Assembly (NCBI RefSeq): GCF_001704115.1
Contig: NZ_CP016895.1
Location: forward strand, 3,472,001-3,536,000
Direction: 5' to 3'
DNA: 64,000 nt
Source of the DNA: Acinetobacter larvae
GTDB lineage: Bacteria; Pseudomonadota; Gammaproteobacteria; Pseudomonadales; Moraxellaceae
Position numbers and translations under genes: made by a program
Shown here: in pieces, positions 37,133 through 45,905 of the stretch
Layout: each line of letters starts with the position of its first letter
Numbering within the stretch: the first letter of the stretch is position 1
Notes under the pieces: generated by a model
Seen by the model: only the letters and a program-made list of their open reading frames with translations
The model's database searches: none
Told to the model about the DNA's origin: nothing

Positions 37133-38680
37133 TTATGATTTTAATGTAATAAGATTACGACCTTGCATTTCTTCTGGAATTGGCAAGTTCATCAAATGTA
37201 ATAAAGTCGGTGCAACGTCTGCCAACACACCATTTTCTGCAATGTCTGCATCAGTTGGACCGGCATAAATCAAAGGCACTAACTCCGTAGTATGTTGAGT
37301 ATGTACTTGTCCACTCACATAGTCTTGCATTTGCTCTACGTTACCATGGTCAGCGGTAATCAACATATGGCCATGATTTGCCATGATTGCCTCATACAAG
37401 CGTCCAAGGCAAAGGTCCACGGCTTCCACGGCTTTGACCGCAGCATCAAACACACCAGTATGCCCAACCATGTCACCGTTTGCATAGTTAACAACTAATA
37501 AATCATATTGGCGCGAATGAATGGCTTCAACCAAAGCATCAGTGACTTCATAAGCACTCATTTCTGGTTTTAAATCGTAGGTTGCAACATCAGGCGATGG
37601 AATCAAAATACGTTTTTCACCTGGGTATTCATCTTCACGACCACCACTAAAGAAGAATGTGACATGAGCATATTTTTCTGTTTCAGCAATACGTAATTGT
37701 GTTCTGCCCAAATTTGACAGATATTCGCCCAAAGAGTTTTTCAATGCTTCTGGCATATACGCTACAGGTGCTTGAAAACTTGCCTGATAACGCGTCAACA
37801 TCACGTATTCAGAAAGCTTTGGCTGTACTTGACGTGCAAAGCCAGTAAAATCTTTTTCAATAAAAGCACGGGTGATTTCACGCGCACGGTCGGCACGGAA
37901 ATTCATAAATACAACACTGTCGCCATCTTGCACAGTGACTTTGTCACCAATTAAAGTGGCTTTGACAAATTCATCAGACTCGCCAGCAGCATAGGCTTGT
38001 TCTAGCCCTTCAACCGCACTTGCAGCTTGGCGTGCCGCAACACCTTCGGTCATTAAACGATAAGCTTGCTCTACTCGATCCCAACGGTTATCTCGGTCCA
38101 TGGCAAAATAACGACCAATCATAGAGACGATGCGACCTTGACCTGGATATTGTGCAAAGAGTTGGTCTAATTTACCGAGTGAAGGTTCGGCACTCTTGGG
38201 TGGCGTGTCTCGACCATCAAGAAAAGCATGCAGATACACCGTTGCACCGCGTTTTAGGGCCAACTCACACATCGCCACAATATGATCTTGATGGGAATGT
38301 ACACCACCGTCAGATAACAAACCTATTATATGTACTGCACCAGCAGCCGTTTTGGCTTTTTCAACCGCATCGACCAAAACTGGATGCTCAAAAAAAGCCC
38401 CGTCACGAATATCCTTGGTAATACGGGTAAAGTCTTGGTATAGCACACGACCTGCACCGAGATTCATATGACCCACTTCGGAGTTCCCCATCTGACCATC
38501 TGGCAAGCCGACATCTTCACCAGAACCCGAAATTAAACTATGCGGATGCTGCTGTATTAGCGCATCAAAATTTGGTGTTTTTGCTGCTAAAAATGCATTG
38601 TCATTTTCTGCCTCACGATGACCGACCCCATCCATAATCACCAATAAGTGAGGAATTTTACCAGCAGTTGCATCCGTCAT
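37133..38680 (-). CDS. gpmI: 2,3-bisphosphoglycerate-independent phosphoglycerate mutase
   Basis: A 515-residue Mn-dependent enzyme of glycolysis and gluconeogenesis that interconverts 3- and 2-phosphoglycerate. The N-terminal [12 protein letters not shown] supplies a metal-ligand Asp. The phosphoserine is in [15 protein letters not shown], the mutase domain includes [12 protein letters not shown] and [11 protein letters not shown], and the distal metal site is [10 protein letters not shown] and [13 protein letters not shown] 38680 gives the usual family length and has AAGAGTG before it. Twelve further codons upstream are open but lack a ribosome site. Confidence 0.96.
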   Translation of the reverse strand: MTDATAGKIPHLLVIMDGVGHREAENDNAFLAAKTPNFDALIQQHPHSLISGSGEDVGLPDGQMGNSEVGHMNLGAGRVLYQDFTRITKDIRDGAFFEHPVLVDAVEKAKTAAGAVHIIGLLSDGGVHSHQDHIVAMCELALKRGATVYLHAFLDGRDTPPKSAEPSLGKLDQLFAQYPGQGRIVSMIGRYFAMDRDNRWDRVEQAYRLMTEGVAARQAASAVEGLEQAYAAGESDEFVKATLIGDKVTVQDGDSVVFMNFRADRAREITRAFIEKDFTGFARQVQPKLSEYVMLTRYQASFQAPVAYMPEALKNSLGEYLSNLGRTQLRIAETEKYAHVTFFFSGGREDEYPGEKRILIPSPDVATYDLKPEMSAYEVTDALVEAIHSRQYDLLVVNYANGDMVGHTGVFDAAVKAVEAVDLCLGRLYEAIMANHGHMLITADHGNVEQMQDYVSGQVHTQHTTELVPLIYAGPTDADIAENGVLADVAPTLLHLMNLPIPEEMQGRNLITLKS

Positions 38681-38814
38681 GATTACACTCTTTTCTCTAT
38701 CAATCGTTAAAGCCATATCTTACCGAAGATTACGATAAGACACTATTTTTGTATGGTACATGAGCACTTTTATAAATTTTAGTGATCATTATCAATACCA
38801 TAACAACAAAGTTT

Positions 38815-39885
38815 TTAGCGTGCACGGTATAGTAAATAATTTCCAATCAAGAACATGATCACGATTGGTGTCAAGACAAACCATGCCGCTGAAGGTGAAT
38901 AGACCAAACTGGCATAACCCAGAAAGTCCTGTAAATAATAAAAGCCCAAGCCTACAAATAATGCGATGACTAAACGAAAGCCCATCGACTGTTGCCGTAA
39001 AGGACCAAAAATAAAAGAACATGCGATCAGAACTAACATCAATAAAGCAAAAGGCGAACCGACTTTCTTCCAGAAAGCCAACTCATAGCTTTTGGGGATT
39101 TGACTATGTTCATTCATATAGCGCATAAAACTCACCAATTGACTGGGTGATAAGTCCTCTGGATCAATGGTCACCATATGCACATATTTCGGTTGCAAAG
39201 CCATATCGATCGCTAAAGATTGACTTAATTGCATCGTCGCCGGTCCAGTATCGGCAATTTTCGTTTGCGTCACATGCGCTAAACGCCATTGCCCATCTTG
39301 GACAAAATTGCCCTGCTGGGCTTGTGTTAGCGCTTGGATGCGGTAGTCTTTATCAAAATCAATAGTTTGTATTTGGCTAAGCTGCCCTGAGGCATTGGCA
39401 TAATCGATATAAATAAAACGTTGCCCCTCACGTGCCCAATAACCACGCACCTCGCCGAGCTGGGCAACACTTTGATGATTCTTCACACTTTTTGCACGTT
39501 CATTGCTATAAGGGATAACCCACTCGCTCAAGGCGAAAGAAGCAATGACCAAAACCAGCGCAGAGCACATGACCCAACGAACAATACGCCATAAGCTCAC
39601 ACCAGCTGCACGCATCACGATCAATTCACTATTGGATGCCAATGCCCCCAGCCCAAGTACCGCCCCAATTAATGCTGAAATCGGTAAAATTTGATAGAGA
39701 TAACCCGGCGCTCCCCACAGCACATAAATCAAGGCGTTCCATGCGCTATAATCGGCACGCAAACCACCTAATTCACCAAGATAAGTAAATAAAATTTGTA
39801 AACCAGACAATACCGCAGTTGCCCCCAACATCGCCAAAGTGGTGGTCTTCGTGACATGCAGTGCAAGAATTTTTGAACTTAGCAT
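38815..39885 (-). CDS. lptG: LPS export permease LptG
   Basis: A 356-residue inner-membrane protein of the LptB2FG ABC transporter, which extracts lipopolysaccharide or lipooligosaccharide and passes it to LptC. Six helices flank a large periplasmic beta-jellyroll domain (about 125-265). The coupling-type segment SNSELIVMRAAGVSLWRI after the second helix is characteristic. The ATG overlaps the lptF stop by one base (TAATG). The two genes form the conserved lptF-lptG pair. Confidence 0.95.
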   Translation of the reverse strand: MLSSKILALHVTKTTTLAMLGATAVLSGLQILFTYLGELGGLRADYSAWNALIYVLWGAPGYLYQILPISALIGAVLGLGALASNSELIVMRAAGVSLWRIVRWVMCSALVLVIASFALSEWVIPYSNERAKSVKNHQSVAQLGEVRGYWAREGQRFIYIDYANASGQLSQIQTIDFDKDYRIQALTQAQQGNFVQDGQWRLAHVTQTKIADTGPATMQLSQSLAIDMALQPKYVHMVTIDPEDLSPSQLVSFMRYMNEHSQIPKSYELAFWKKVGSPFALLMLVLIACSFIFGPLRQQSMGFRLVIALFVGLGFYYLQDFLGYASLVYSPSAAWFVLTPIVIMFLIGNYLLYRAR

Positions 39886-40985
39886 TACGATTTCACCCGT
39901 TTAATGTGTTGACGAAGTTTGGGACCCAGCTTTTGTTTGCGAGAAAATAAAAATCCAGCAAAAGCATAAAACAGCAATACCGCAGGATAAGACCACATGC
40001 CAATTTCACCTTTAGAAATACGTGTTTTTAATGCCATCAGCGCAACAATTAAACTGGCAAAAATCAATAAGGCTGGGAATAATTTGAGATAGCGTCCCTG
40101 ACGTGGGCTTACCTCAGACAAAGCTGCGGCTAAAATAAGTGCCACAAGCATAGAAAAAGGCACAAAAATACGCCAGCCTAATTCACTTTCCACGACGGGG
40201 TCATCGATCTTCGCCCACAGTTCTTTATAGGGTAAGGCTTCGGCTGAGCTATTGACGAACTCTTGTTCTTTGTCATTTTCTAAACGTAGACGGTAGCTTT
40301 GGAATTCGGCTTTGGAATATTTGGCGCTCCCCGGATAAATTTCATAACGACGCCCCTGCACCAAATCCACCACGTTGGCACTGTCATTTTCTAACTGAAT
40401 ACGGGTTGCTTCTTTGGCTAAAATCAGGACATCCGGCTTGTCTTCTTGATAGGTTCTTTGATAAAAAAAGATATCTTTTAGGTTCTTACGATCATCAGAC
40501 AAAGAACCCGCATAAATGGTATAGGGTCCAGAGGAAATAAACTCTTTGGGACGAACCAAGTCAAAGCCCGTACGCACAGCTTGGCTGGTCTTCAATGCTT
40601 CAAAACCACGTAAGCCCCAAGGCGACATCCAACCCATCAAACCAAACTGTATCAGCAAAAAGACCACTGTCATCGGGATCATCAAGCGCGTTAAGCGATG
40701 ACGACTGATACCACTGGCATTGAAGACTGCCATTTCATGATCGACATATAAACGACCGAATACTAACATCAGACCAATAAAAAAACCCAGAGGAAAAATT
40801 AAGGTCAAAAACTCTGGAAGGCGATAACCGATAATACTGAACAAAATGCCAGCATCTAAACGCCCTTGTGCTGCGATACCGAAATATTTAATCAGTCGAC
40901 CGCCCATCATGATCAATGTGAGCAGTAGAATGACAACGATCGATGTCGATACCACTTGCTTGACGAGATAACGCCTAATAATCAA
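39885..40985 (-). CDS. lptF: LPS export permease LptF
   Basis: A 366-residue partner of LptG in the LPS extraction ABC transporter. It has six helices in two blocks and a periplasmic domain (about 130-260). The N-terminal IIRRYLVKQVVSTSIVVILL and the coupling segment DHEMAVFNASGISRHRLTRL are typical. It is the first gene of the lptFG unit and is divergent from pepA with about 144 bp between. That arrangement is widespread in gamma-proteobacteria. Confidence 0.95.
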   Translation of the reverse strand: MIIRRYLVKQVVSTSIVVILLLTLIMMGGRLIKYFGIAAQGRLDAGILFSIIGYRLPEFLTLIFPLGFFIGLMLVFGRLYVDHEMAVFNASGISRHRLTRLMIPMTVVFLLIQFGLMGWMSPWGLRGFEALKTSQAVRTGFDLVRPKEFISSGPYTIYAGSLSDDRKNLKDIFFYQRTYQEDKPDVLILAKEATRIQLENDSANVVDLVQGRRYEIYPGSAKYSKAEFQSYRLRLENDKEQEFVNSSAEALPYKELWAKIDDPVVESELGWRIFVPFSMLVALILAAALSEVSPRQGRYLKLFPALLIFASLIVALMALKTRISKGEIGMWSYPAVLLFYAFAGFLFSRKQKLGPKLRQHIKRVKS

Positions 40986-41129
40986 AGTTCATCTTCCAAA
41001 AAATAGGTTAATAGTCTGAGCGTAGTTTACGCGATTGTGAAAAGGATAAAACCAGATTGAAATTCTATCATTGAAAGTGTTTCAATGGTTTAATCAATTT
41101 AAGGATCTATACAGGCCAAAATATCGCTT

Positions 41130-42575
41130 ATGAAACTCTCGATTAATACGTCACTTTGTGAAAACTCGTCTAGTCAGTATTTGTTGATTTTAGTTGATCA
41201 TGAGCAACTAAAATCAGTAAAAAACACATATCAAATTGAAGACTTAGACAAAATCATTGCACTGACAAAATACCAACCTGAGCTCAACAGCAGCTTGCCG
41301 CTACTGGCTCAAATCGCGCAACACCCCAATGCGGCTTTAGTCGGTATTGGGCAACCTGAAAAAATCAAAGCGGCTCAATTGGCAAAACTTGCGCAATATA
41401 TTATCGATTTATCTGCCAAAACCTATAATGAAATTTGTATCGATATTTCTGCGTTGCCGAGCAAATTGCACTACAATTTTGCATTACACCTCACTCAAGC
41501 AGCCTATCAATACGATGCTTTCAAGTCGAAAAAATCTAATTATTGCCTCGAAAAAATTGAATTAGTTGCCAAAGAAAGCAGCCTTGATACAGAACAACTA
41601 CAACTTATTTCTGCCATTGAAGCAGGTCAAAGTTTGGCCCGTGATCTAGGCAACTGTCCGGGCAATGTCTGTTTCCCAGAATACTTAGCCGATCAAGCCC
41701 GTGCCTTGGCAGCGGAATATCCAGATCTCCTCAAAGTCACCGTATTGGAAGAACAGCAAATCGCTGATCTAGGGATGCATGCATTTTTGGCAGTGAGTAA
41801 AGGTTCCGATCGTCCTGGTCGCATCATCAGCTTAGAATATCGTTCCGATCGTGACGAAGCGCCAGTGGTACTGGTTGGTAAAGGAATTACTTTCGACACC
41901 GGTGGTATTTCCTTGAAACCAGGTTTAGGCATGGATGAAATGAAGTTTGATATGTGCGGTGCTGCGTCTGTACTCGGGACTATCCGTGCACTGTGTGAAG
42001 CACGCTTAGATATACACGTGGTGGGTACCATTGCTGCGGCAGAAAATATGCCTTCTGGTCATGCAACGCGCCCTGGTGATATCGTCACCACCATGAGTGG
42101 TCAAACCGTAGAAATTTTAAATACCGATGCCGAGGGTCGTCTAGTACTCTGTGATACACTGACCTACGTAAAACGCTTTAACCCAGCATTGGTTATCGAT
42201 ATCGCCACGCTTACTGGTGCTTGTGTCGTCGCTTTAGGTAAAGTCCTGAGCGGGCTATTTTCTCCAGATGATGAATTAGCTGCCGAAATTAGCCAAGCCG
42301 GTGAGCAAAGTAATGACCGTGTATGGCGCCTTCCGGTCATTGATGACTACCAAGATTTACTCAATTCCAATTTTGCCGACATCGGTAATATCGGCAATGC
42401 TGGTCCACAAGCGGGATCGATTACCGCAGCATGCTTCTTGCAACGCTTCACCGGTGACTACCGCTGGGCACATTTAGATGTTGCCGGTACAGCCTGGTTA
42501 TCAGGTGCAGCCAAAGGCGCCACAGGTCGTCCAGTACCGTTATTAACCCAATTTATTGCAAACCGCATAGTGTAA
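41130..42575 (+). CDS. pepA: Cytosol (leucyl) aminopeptidase
   Basis: A 481-residue M17-family metalloaminopeptidase, usually a hexamer with two metal ions, that releases N-terminal residues from peptides. The C-terminal catalytic domain shows [16 protein letters not shown] (metal Lys and Asp) and the signature [10 protein letters not shown], followed by [11 protein letters not shown]. The N-terminal domain is diverged. In E. coli PepA also binds DNA (carAB and Xer sites), but nothing here tests that. It is followed closely by holC, as in many gamma-proteobacteria. Confidence 0.96.
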   Translation: MKLSINTSLCENSSSQYLLILVDHEQLKSVKNTYQIEDLDKIIALTKYQPELNSSLPLLAQIAQHPNAALVGIGQPEKIKAAQLAKLAQYIIDLSAKTYNEICIDISALPSKLHYNFALHLTQAAYQYDAFKSKKSNYCLEKIELVAKESSLDTEQLQLISAIEAGQSLARDLGNCPGNVCFPEYLADQARALAAEYPDLLKVTVLEEQQIADLGMHAFLAVSKGSDRPGRIISLEYRSDRDEAPVVLVGKGITFDTGGISLKPGLGMDEMKFDMCGAASVLGTIRALCEARLDIHVVGTIAAAENMPSGHATRPGDIVTTMSGQTVEILNTDAEGRLVLCDTLTYVKRFNPALVIDIATLTGACVVALGKVLSGLFSPDDELAAEISQAGEQSNDRVWRLPVIDDYQDLLNSNFADIGNIGNAGPQAGSITAACFLQRFTGDYRWAHLDVAGTAWLSGAAKGATGRPVPLLTQFIANRIV

Positions 42576-42587
42576 ACAGCAACAGTA

Positions 42588-42998
42588 ATGACCAAAGTCA
42601 GCTTTTATTTATTTGAAAAAAGCGCAGAGCGGCAAGTACAAAGTGCTTGCCGTTTGTGCCGAAAAATCTTAAGCAAGGCACAGCACAGGATCTGGATGTA
42701 TTGTCCAGATCCTGATCTTCAGCACCAGCTTGATCAAACATTGTGGGATTTTGATGCACAAAGTTTCTTGCCGCATGGTATCGAGCAAAGTACAGCACCG
42801 ATCTGTATTTCTGCACAGTTACCCGCAAGCAGTGATATTATTGTGTTTAACTTTGACCAGCAGGCTATTGCAGAACATTCGCAATATAGTCACATTATTG
42901 AAATTATTGAAAATGATGAAGCAGCCAAAGTGATAGGCCGTGAAAAATTCAAATATTATCGTACCCTAGGCTTGCAACCCAAAGCCTTTAAGCTATAG
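42588..42998 (+). CDS. holC: DNA polymerase III chi subunit
   Basis: A 136-residue protein of the chi family, part of the clamp-loader complex, which links polymerase III to single-strand binding protein. The start MTKVSFYLFEKSAERQVQSA and RKILSKAQHRIWMYCPD match the family, as does the DFDAQSFLPHGI segment with the late NDEAAKVIGREKFKYYR. It lies 12 bp after pepA, the usual gene order. Confidence 0.93.
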   Translation: MTKVSFYLFEKSAERQVQSACRLCRKILSKAQHRIWMYCPDPDLQHQLDQTLWDFDAQSFLPHGIEQSTAPICISAQLPASSDIIVFNFDQQAIAEHSQYSHIIEIIENDEAAKVIGREKFKYYRTLGLQPKAFKL

Positions 42999-43049
42999 AT
43001 TTTAACAACAAGCTATAGCAGCAATAGAGCAATTTTGAGGAGAAATATC

Positions 43050-43664
43050 GTGGCATTAAATGTCGGTCAGGACTTTAAAAAACGTTGGCTAGACGCACCT
43101 GAAGCAGTCCGACAGACGATGCTCGAAGAGCTGAATCGTATTTGCGATTTATTAAGCCCCGAAGGTGATGTACATGTGTGGCTTGAGCATGATCACCGTG
43201 CGATGCAATTGGCGCAAATGAAAGTTGAACAAGCCTATGCCGATCTAAAAGCAGAACTGATTGAAGCAGCACGTATCCGCAAACAGCGTGCACTTGAGCG
43301 TGCTCTGGCAGAAAAACGTGCGCAACAACAAGCCTATACGCAGCAACTTCTGCAAAATGAAATCGATCAATTCCACGCCCAACAAGCCGCTTTAGAACAT
43401 ATAGCCATTCAAGTCACCGCACAAAGTCTCGAATACAGCACACGCTATAAAAAGAATCCGCCGCTCGGGACCGGACATGCTGTACCACGCGCTTTTCACA
43501 ATGAAGTTGAAGAACTTCGTCTCAGACTAGAATTAGAAGCCGAAAATTTCATTGGCGATCAGATTCAAGCCTTTCAACAACGTCTCAATGCCGCAGCCGC
43601 AGAAGAGATTGATTATATTATCAACGCTCGTCTAAATAGCGATCATCCATCAGCTGAGCGTTGA
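43050..43664 (+). CDS. Conserved hypothetical coiled-coil protein
   Basis: A 204-residue protein with no recognised domain. A central stretch (about 60-125) is highly helical, rich in Ala, Gln, Arg and Lys and lacks proline, so a long coiled coil is likely. A second helical block (about 150-195) follows a short Gly/Pro region. GTG 43050 is preferred, with GAGGAGA six bases before it. It stands about 50 bp after holC on the same strand and may belong to the pepA-holC unit. Function unknown. Confidence 0.75.
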   Translation: MALNVGQDFKKRWLDAPEAVRQTMLEELNRICDLLSPEGDVHVWLEHDHRAMQLAQMKVEQAYADLKAELIEAARIRKQRALERALAEKRAQQQAYTQQLLQNEIDQFHAQQAALEHIAIQVTAQSLEYSTRYKKNPPLGTGHAVPRAFHNEVEELRLRLELEAENFIGDQIQAFQQRLNAAAAEEIDYIINARLNSDHPSAER

Positions 43665-43691
43665 TTAAAAAAAACTAATATATTCATCAAA

Positions 43692-43709
43692 GTGTCATAT
43701 TAATGACAC
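43692..43709. repeat. Inverted repeat upstream of the 43796 small gene
   Basis: GTGTCAT and ATGACAC flank ATTA, a perfect 7-bp inverted repeat centred about 95 bp before the next start codon. It could be an operator or a small hairpin. It has no T run. Confidence 0.4.
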
Positions 43710-43795
43710 ATGATTGCCATGATCAAATAAAGCCTTTTATTTGTTATACGTTGTTCATATTCATATGCTTCACACCATCATGAGGATTGGGTGCC

Positions 43796-44014
43796 ATGGA
43801 TGTATTACAAAAAATCTGCAATCAAATTATCTTACTTAACACGGGAGAACACTGGACACTTAGCGCACAGGAATTATTCATTAGTCGTTCCGACTTTCAT
43901 TCCATCTCGGTATTTTTATCACGTGAGTCAGAAAAGGGAGCCTTTTCTTTAACGGCTTTGCCCTCATGTAATCCGCTAGACCTTTCTACTTCCCTGACCA
44001 TTATTAAAAATTAA
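43796..44014 (+). CDS. Small hypothetical protein, 72 residues
   Basis: The frame from ATG 43796 has GAGG ten bases upstream and encodes a small soluble protein (MDVLQKICNQIILLN...), mostly neutral with no signal peptide. No family recognised. An intrinsic terminator about 140 bp downstream (44153) is compatible with a short transcript. The coding status is plausible but not proven. Confidence 0.45.
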   Translation: MDVLQKICNQIILLNTGEHWTLSAQELFISRSDFHSISVFLSRESEKGAFSLTALPSCNPLDLSTSLTIIKN

Positions 44015-44152
44015 TACACAATAGCATAATAAATTTATTTTAACTTTTAGCGCCATATACTGCTAAACGTGCTGCTGATGAAAATATCTAAAGCATCTCA
44101 AGCATGATCCATACGACTTGATAAATACCATAGATTGAACAATAACAGATTG

Positions 44153-44175
44153 AGCCCGCATTGGGCTTTTATTTT
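44153..44175 (+). terminator. Rho-independent terminator
   Basis: AGCCC pairs with GGGCT around a 5-base loop and is followed by TTTATTTTATT on the plus strand. It probably ends the small-gene transcript begun near 43.7 kb. Confidence 0.6.
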
Positions 44176-44224
44176 ATTGCTTTTGCTTTATTGGTTTTCG
44201 TTTTATTGATTTTTGCTTTATTGG
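44167..44224. repeat. Degenerate T-rich tandem repeat, about 4 units of 14-15 bp
   Basis: Successive units TTTTATTTTATTGC, TTTTGCTTTATTGG, TTTTCGTTTTATTGA and TTTTTGCTTTATTGG. The first overlaps the T tract of the terminator. Confidence 0.65.
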
Positions 44225-44307
44225 CTAGTCTTCATATTGTGCTACTGCATCTTGCTTCAGTGATCTTGTTGAACTTACCTATACTTAATCTTTTTTATGT
44301 GCATTTT

Positions 44308-44419
44308 GAGCATTTAACGCTGAGAATCTCGTTTTGAGAATTTAGTTATGAAAATTTCGTTTCGAGAGCTTAACTTTGAAGATTTAGTTTTCCGGATTTA
44401 GTTTTCTGGATTTAGTTTA
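44308..44419. repeat. Degenerate 14-bp tandem repeat, 8 units
   Basis: Eight contiguous 14-base units with consensus GAGAATTTAGTTTT. Examples are GAGAATTTAGTTAT (44336), GAAGATTTAGTTTT (44378) and CCGGATTTAGTTTT (44392). The phase is kept exactly over 112 bp while units have diverged. Stops occur in the plus-strand frames, so it is non-coding. Confidence 0.8.
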
Positions 44420-44577
44420 AAGTATCTGCTCTTGAATATTATGCCCAGCATCGCGACATATTAATAAGGGTTCCAGCACATCAAGACCATTCATTTTTAC
44501 ACGATATTTTCATTATATGAGAATTAACCCATATTCTTCCATAAATAGAGCGAATAATAAAAAGAGATCACGACGTA

Positions 44578-45123
44578 TTAAAAAAGCTCCACGGTAACAG
44601 AAACTAAATTACCTAAACCAAAACCTACGCCCAATAATATACAGATCCAAATGATGCCACCCAAAACGTTATAATACATAAAACGGCTATAACGCATGCG
44701 ACTAGAACCCGCGGCAAAAGGAGCAAAAGAACGGACAAAAGGAATAAAACGCGCCACAATAATGGTTTTACCACCATGACGTGCAAAGTAAAGATTTGTT
44801 TTATCTATATATTCTGCTTTGAACCAGTGTGCATGTTTTTGAAAGTATTTATTGCCTAACATCCGGCCAGTTTGATAATTGACGATATAACCCAAAATAC
44901 TGGCGATAATCAGTAAAATCGCCATATAATGCAAATGCACAGTTTCAGTGGTCGAACATAATGCACCGATGGCAATCAACAAGCTATCGCCGGGTAAAAA
45001 AAACATAAAAATCGAACCGGTTTCTGCAAATATCACCAGAAATAAAATGGCGTAAATCCAGACTCCATAATTATTCAACAATACTGGTAACATTTGTTCG
45101 AGATGCAGCAAAAAATCTAACAT
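44578..45123 (-). CDS. DedA-family membrane protein (short C-terminus)
   Basis: A 181-residue inner-membrane protein of the DedA/SNARE-associated family, members of which act in envelope homeostasis and undecaprenyl- or phospholipid flipping. It shows IFAETGSIFMFFLPGDSLL near residue 35, the family segment GRMLGNKYFQKH and the motif IVARFIPFVRSFAPFAAGSSRM with its conserved Arg. ATG 45123 matches family starts, and upstream in-frame codons are not family-like. Family members are usually 200-220 residues. Here the final helix after LGVGFGLGNL appears missing, so the protein may be truncated next to the repeat patch. Confidence 0.85.
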   Translation of the reverse strand: MLDFLLHLEQMLPVLLNNYGVWIYAILFLVIFAETGSIFMFFLPGDSLLIAIGALCSTTETVHLHYMAILLIIASILGYIVNYQTGRMLGNKYFQKHAHWFKAEYIDKTNLYFARHGGKTIIVARFIPFVRSFAPFAAGSSRMRYSRFMYYNVLGGIIWICILLGVGFGLGNLVSVTVELF

Positions 45124-45223
45124 CGCTGCAAGCCTATATGCGGTTTCGTCATTGTAAGAACTTCTCTCATTAAATAAAAATAACCCCTTATCGAGGTGGG
45201 GTCTCATAATATTCTACTTTTTT

Positions 45224-45883
45224 TTATTTAAAATAACCATTCTCAGTTAAGAAATCTAAACTTAACTTTGACTCAGCCACAGCTTCAGCTGCGCGATCGC
45301 CCATTAATAAACGCTCTACATAACGTGCTAATACATCGACTTCTAAGTTCAATTGCATGCCCAAATACCAGTGTGCAATGGTGGTATGTGCTGCAGTATG
45401 AGGAATTAAATTTAAACTCATGACTGCGCCACGTAAATGATTAATGGTTAAACTCATACCATCTACCGTCACCGAGCCCTTTTCTGCAAGATATTTGGCA
45501 ATTTCTTTGGGTGCAGTTACTTCAACATATAAAGAACGTGCATCATGGCGAATCAAGCTAATTGTTCCAACCGCATCGACATGCCCACTGACAATATGCC
45601 CACCAAAGCGAGTGGTAGGCAGCATAGCTTTTTCCAAGTTTACTGCTTGTCCTATACGCCATTGCCCCAAAGTCGAACGCTGTAAACTTTCACGTGAAAC
45701 ATCCGCACTATACCAGTTCTGACCAAAAGCAATCACGGTTAGGCAGACACCATTGGCAGCAATCGAATCGCCCAATTGCACATCAGAAAAATCTAAATCA
45801 CTTTGAATCGTCAGACGCAAGTCGCCTGCCAGATGTTGGAGCTGTGTGACGATACCCGTCTTTTGGACTATACCCGTAAACAT
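45224..45883 (-). CDS. ribE: Riboflavin synthase, alpha chain
   Basis: A 219-residue enzyme that dismutates two 6,7-dimethyl-8-ribityllumazine molecules to riboflavin and a pyrimidinedione. Two lumazine-binding repeats are visible. The first begins with the invariant MFTGIVQ and contains DSIAANGVCLTV. The second contains FGGHIVSGHVDAVG, GSVTVDGMSLTI and a C-terminal QLNLEVDVLARYVERLL. It lies 22 bp after the DNA methyltransferase gene and is the last gene of the nrdR-ribD-methyltransferase-ribE cluster. Confidence 0.96.
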   Translation of the reverse strand: MFTGIVQKTGIVTQLQHLAGDLRLTIQSDLDFSDVQLGDSIAANGVCLTVIAFGQNWYSADVSRESLQRSTLGQWRIGQAVNLEKAMLPTTRFGGHIVSGHVDAVGTISLIRHDARSLYVEVTAPKEIAKYLAEKGSVTVDGMSLTINHLRGAVMSLNLIPHTAAHTTIAHWYLGMQLNLEVDVLARYVERLLMGDRAAEAVAESKLSLDFLTENGYFK

Positions 45884-45905
45884 AAATTTATCTCTTATTC
45901 AATCA

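Larger units (their letters stand above)
44015..44577. other. Gene-free patch with two degenerate tandem-repeat arrays
   Basis: Over 560 bp without a gene. It contains a terminator hairpin (44153), a T-rich array of about four 14-15 bp units (44167-44224) and a separate array of eight 14-bp units (44308-44419). The remainder is AT-rich and featureless. Confidence 0.7.

Noticed and set aside
44167..44419. CRISPR array
   Set aside because: The repeats are contiguous 14-15 bp units without spacers, degenerate and without cas genes nearby.
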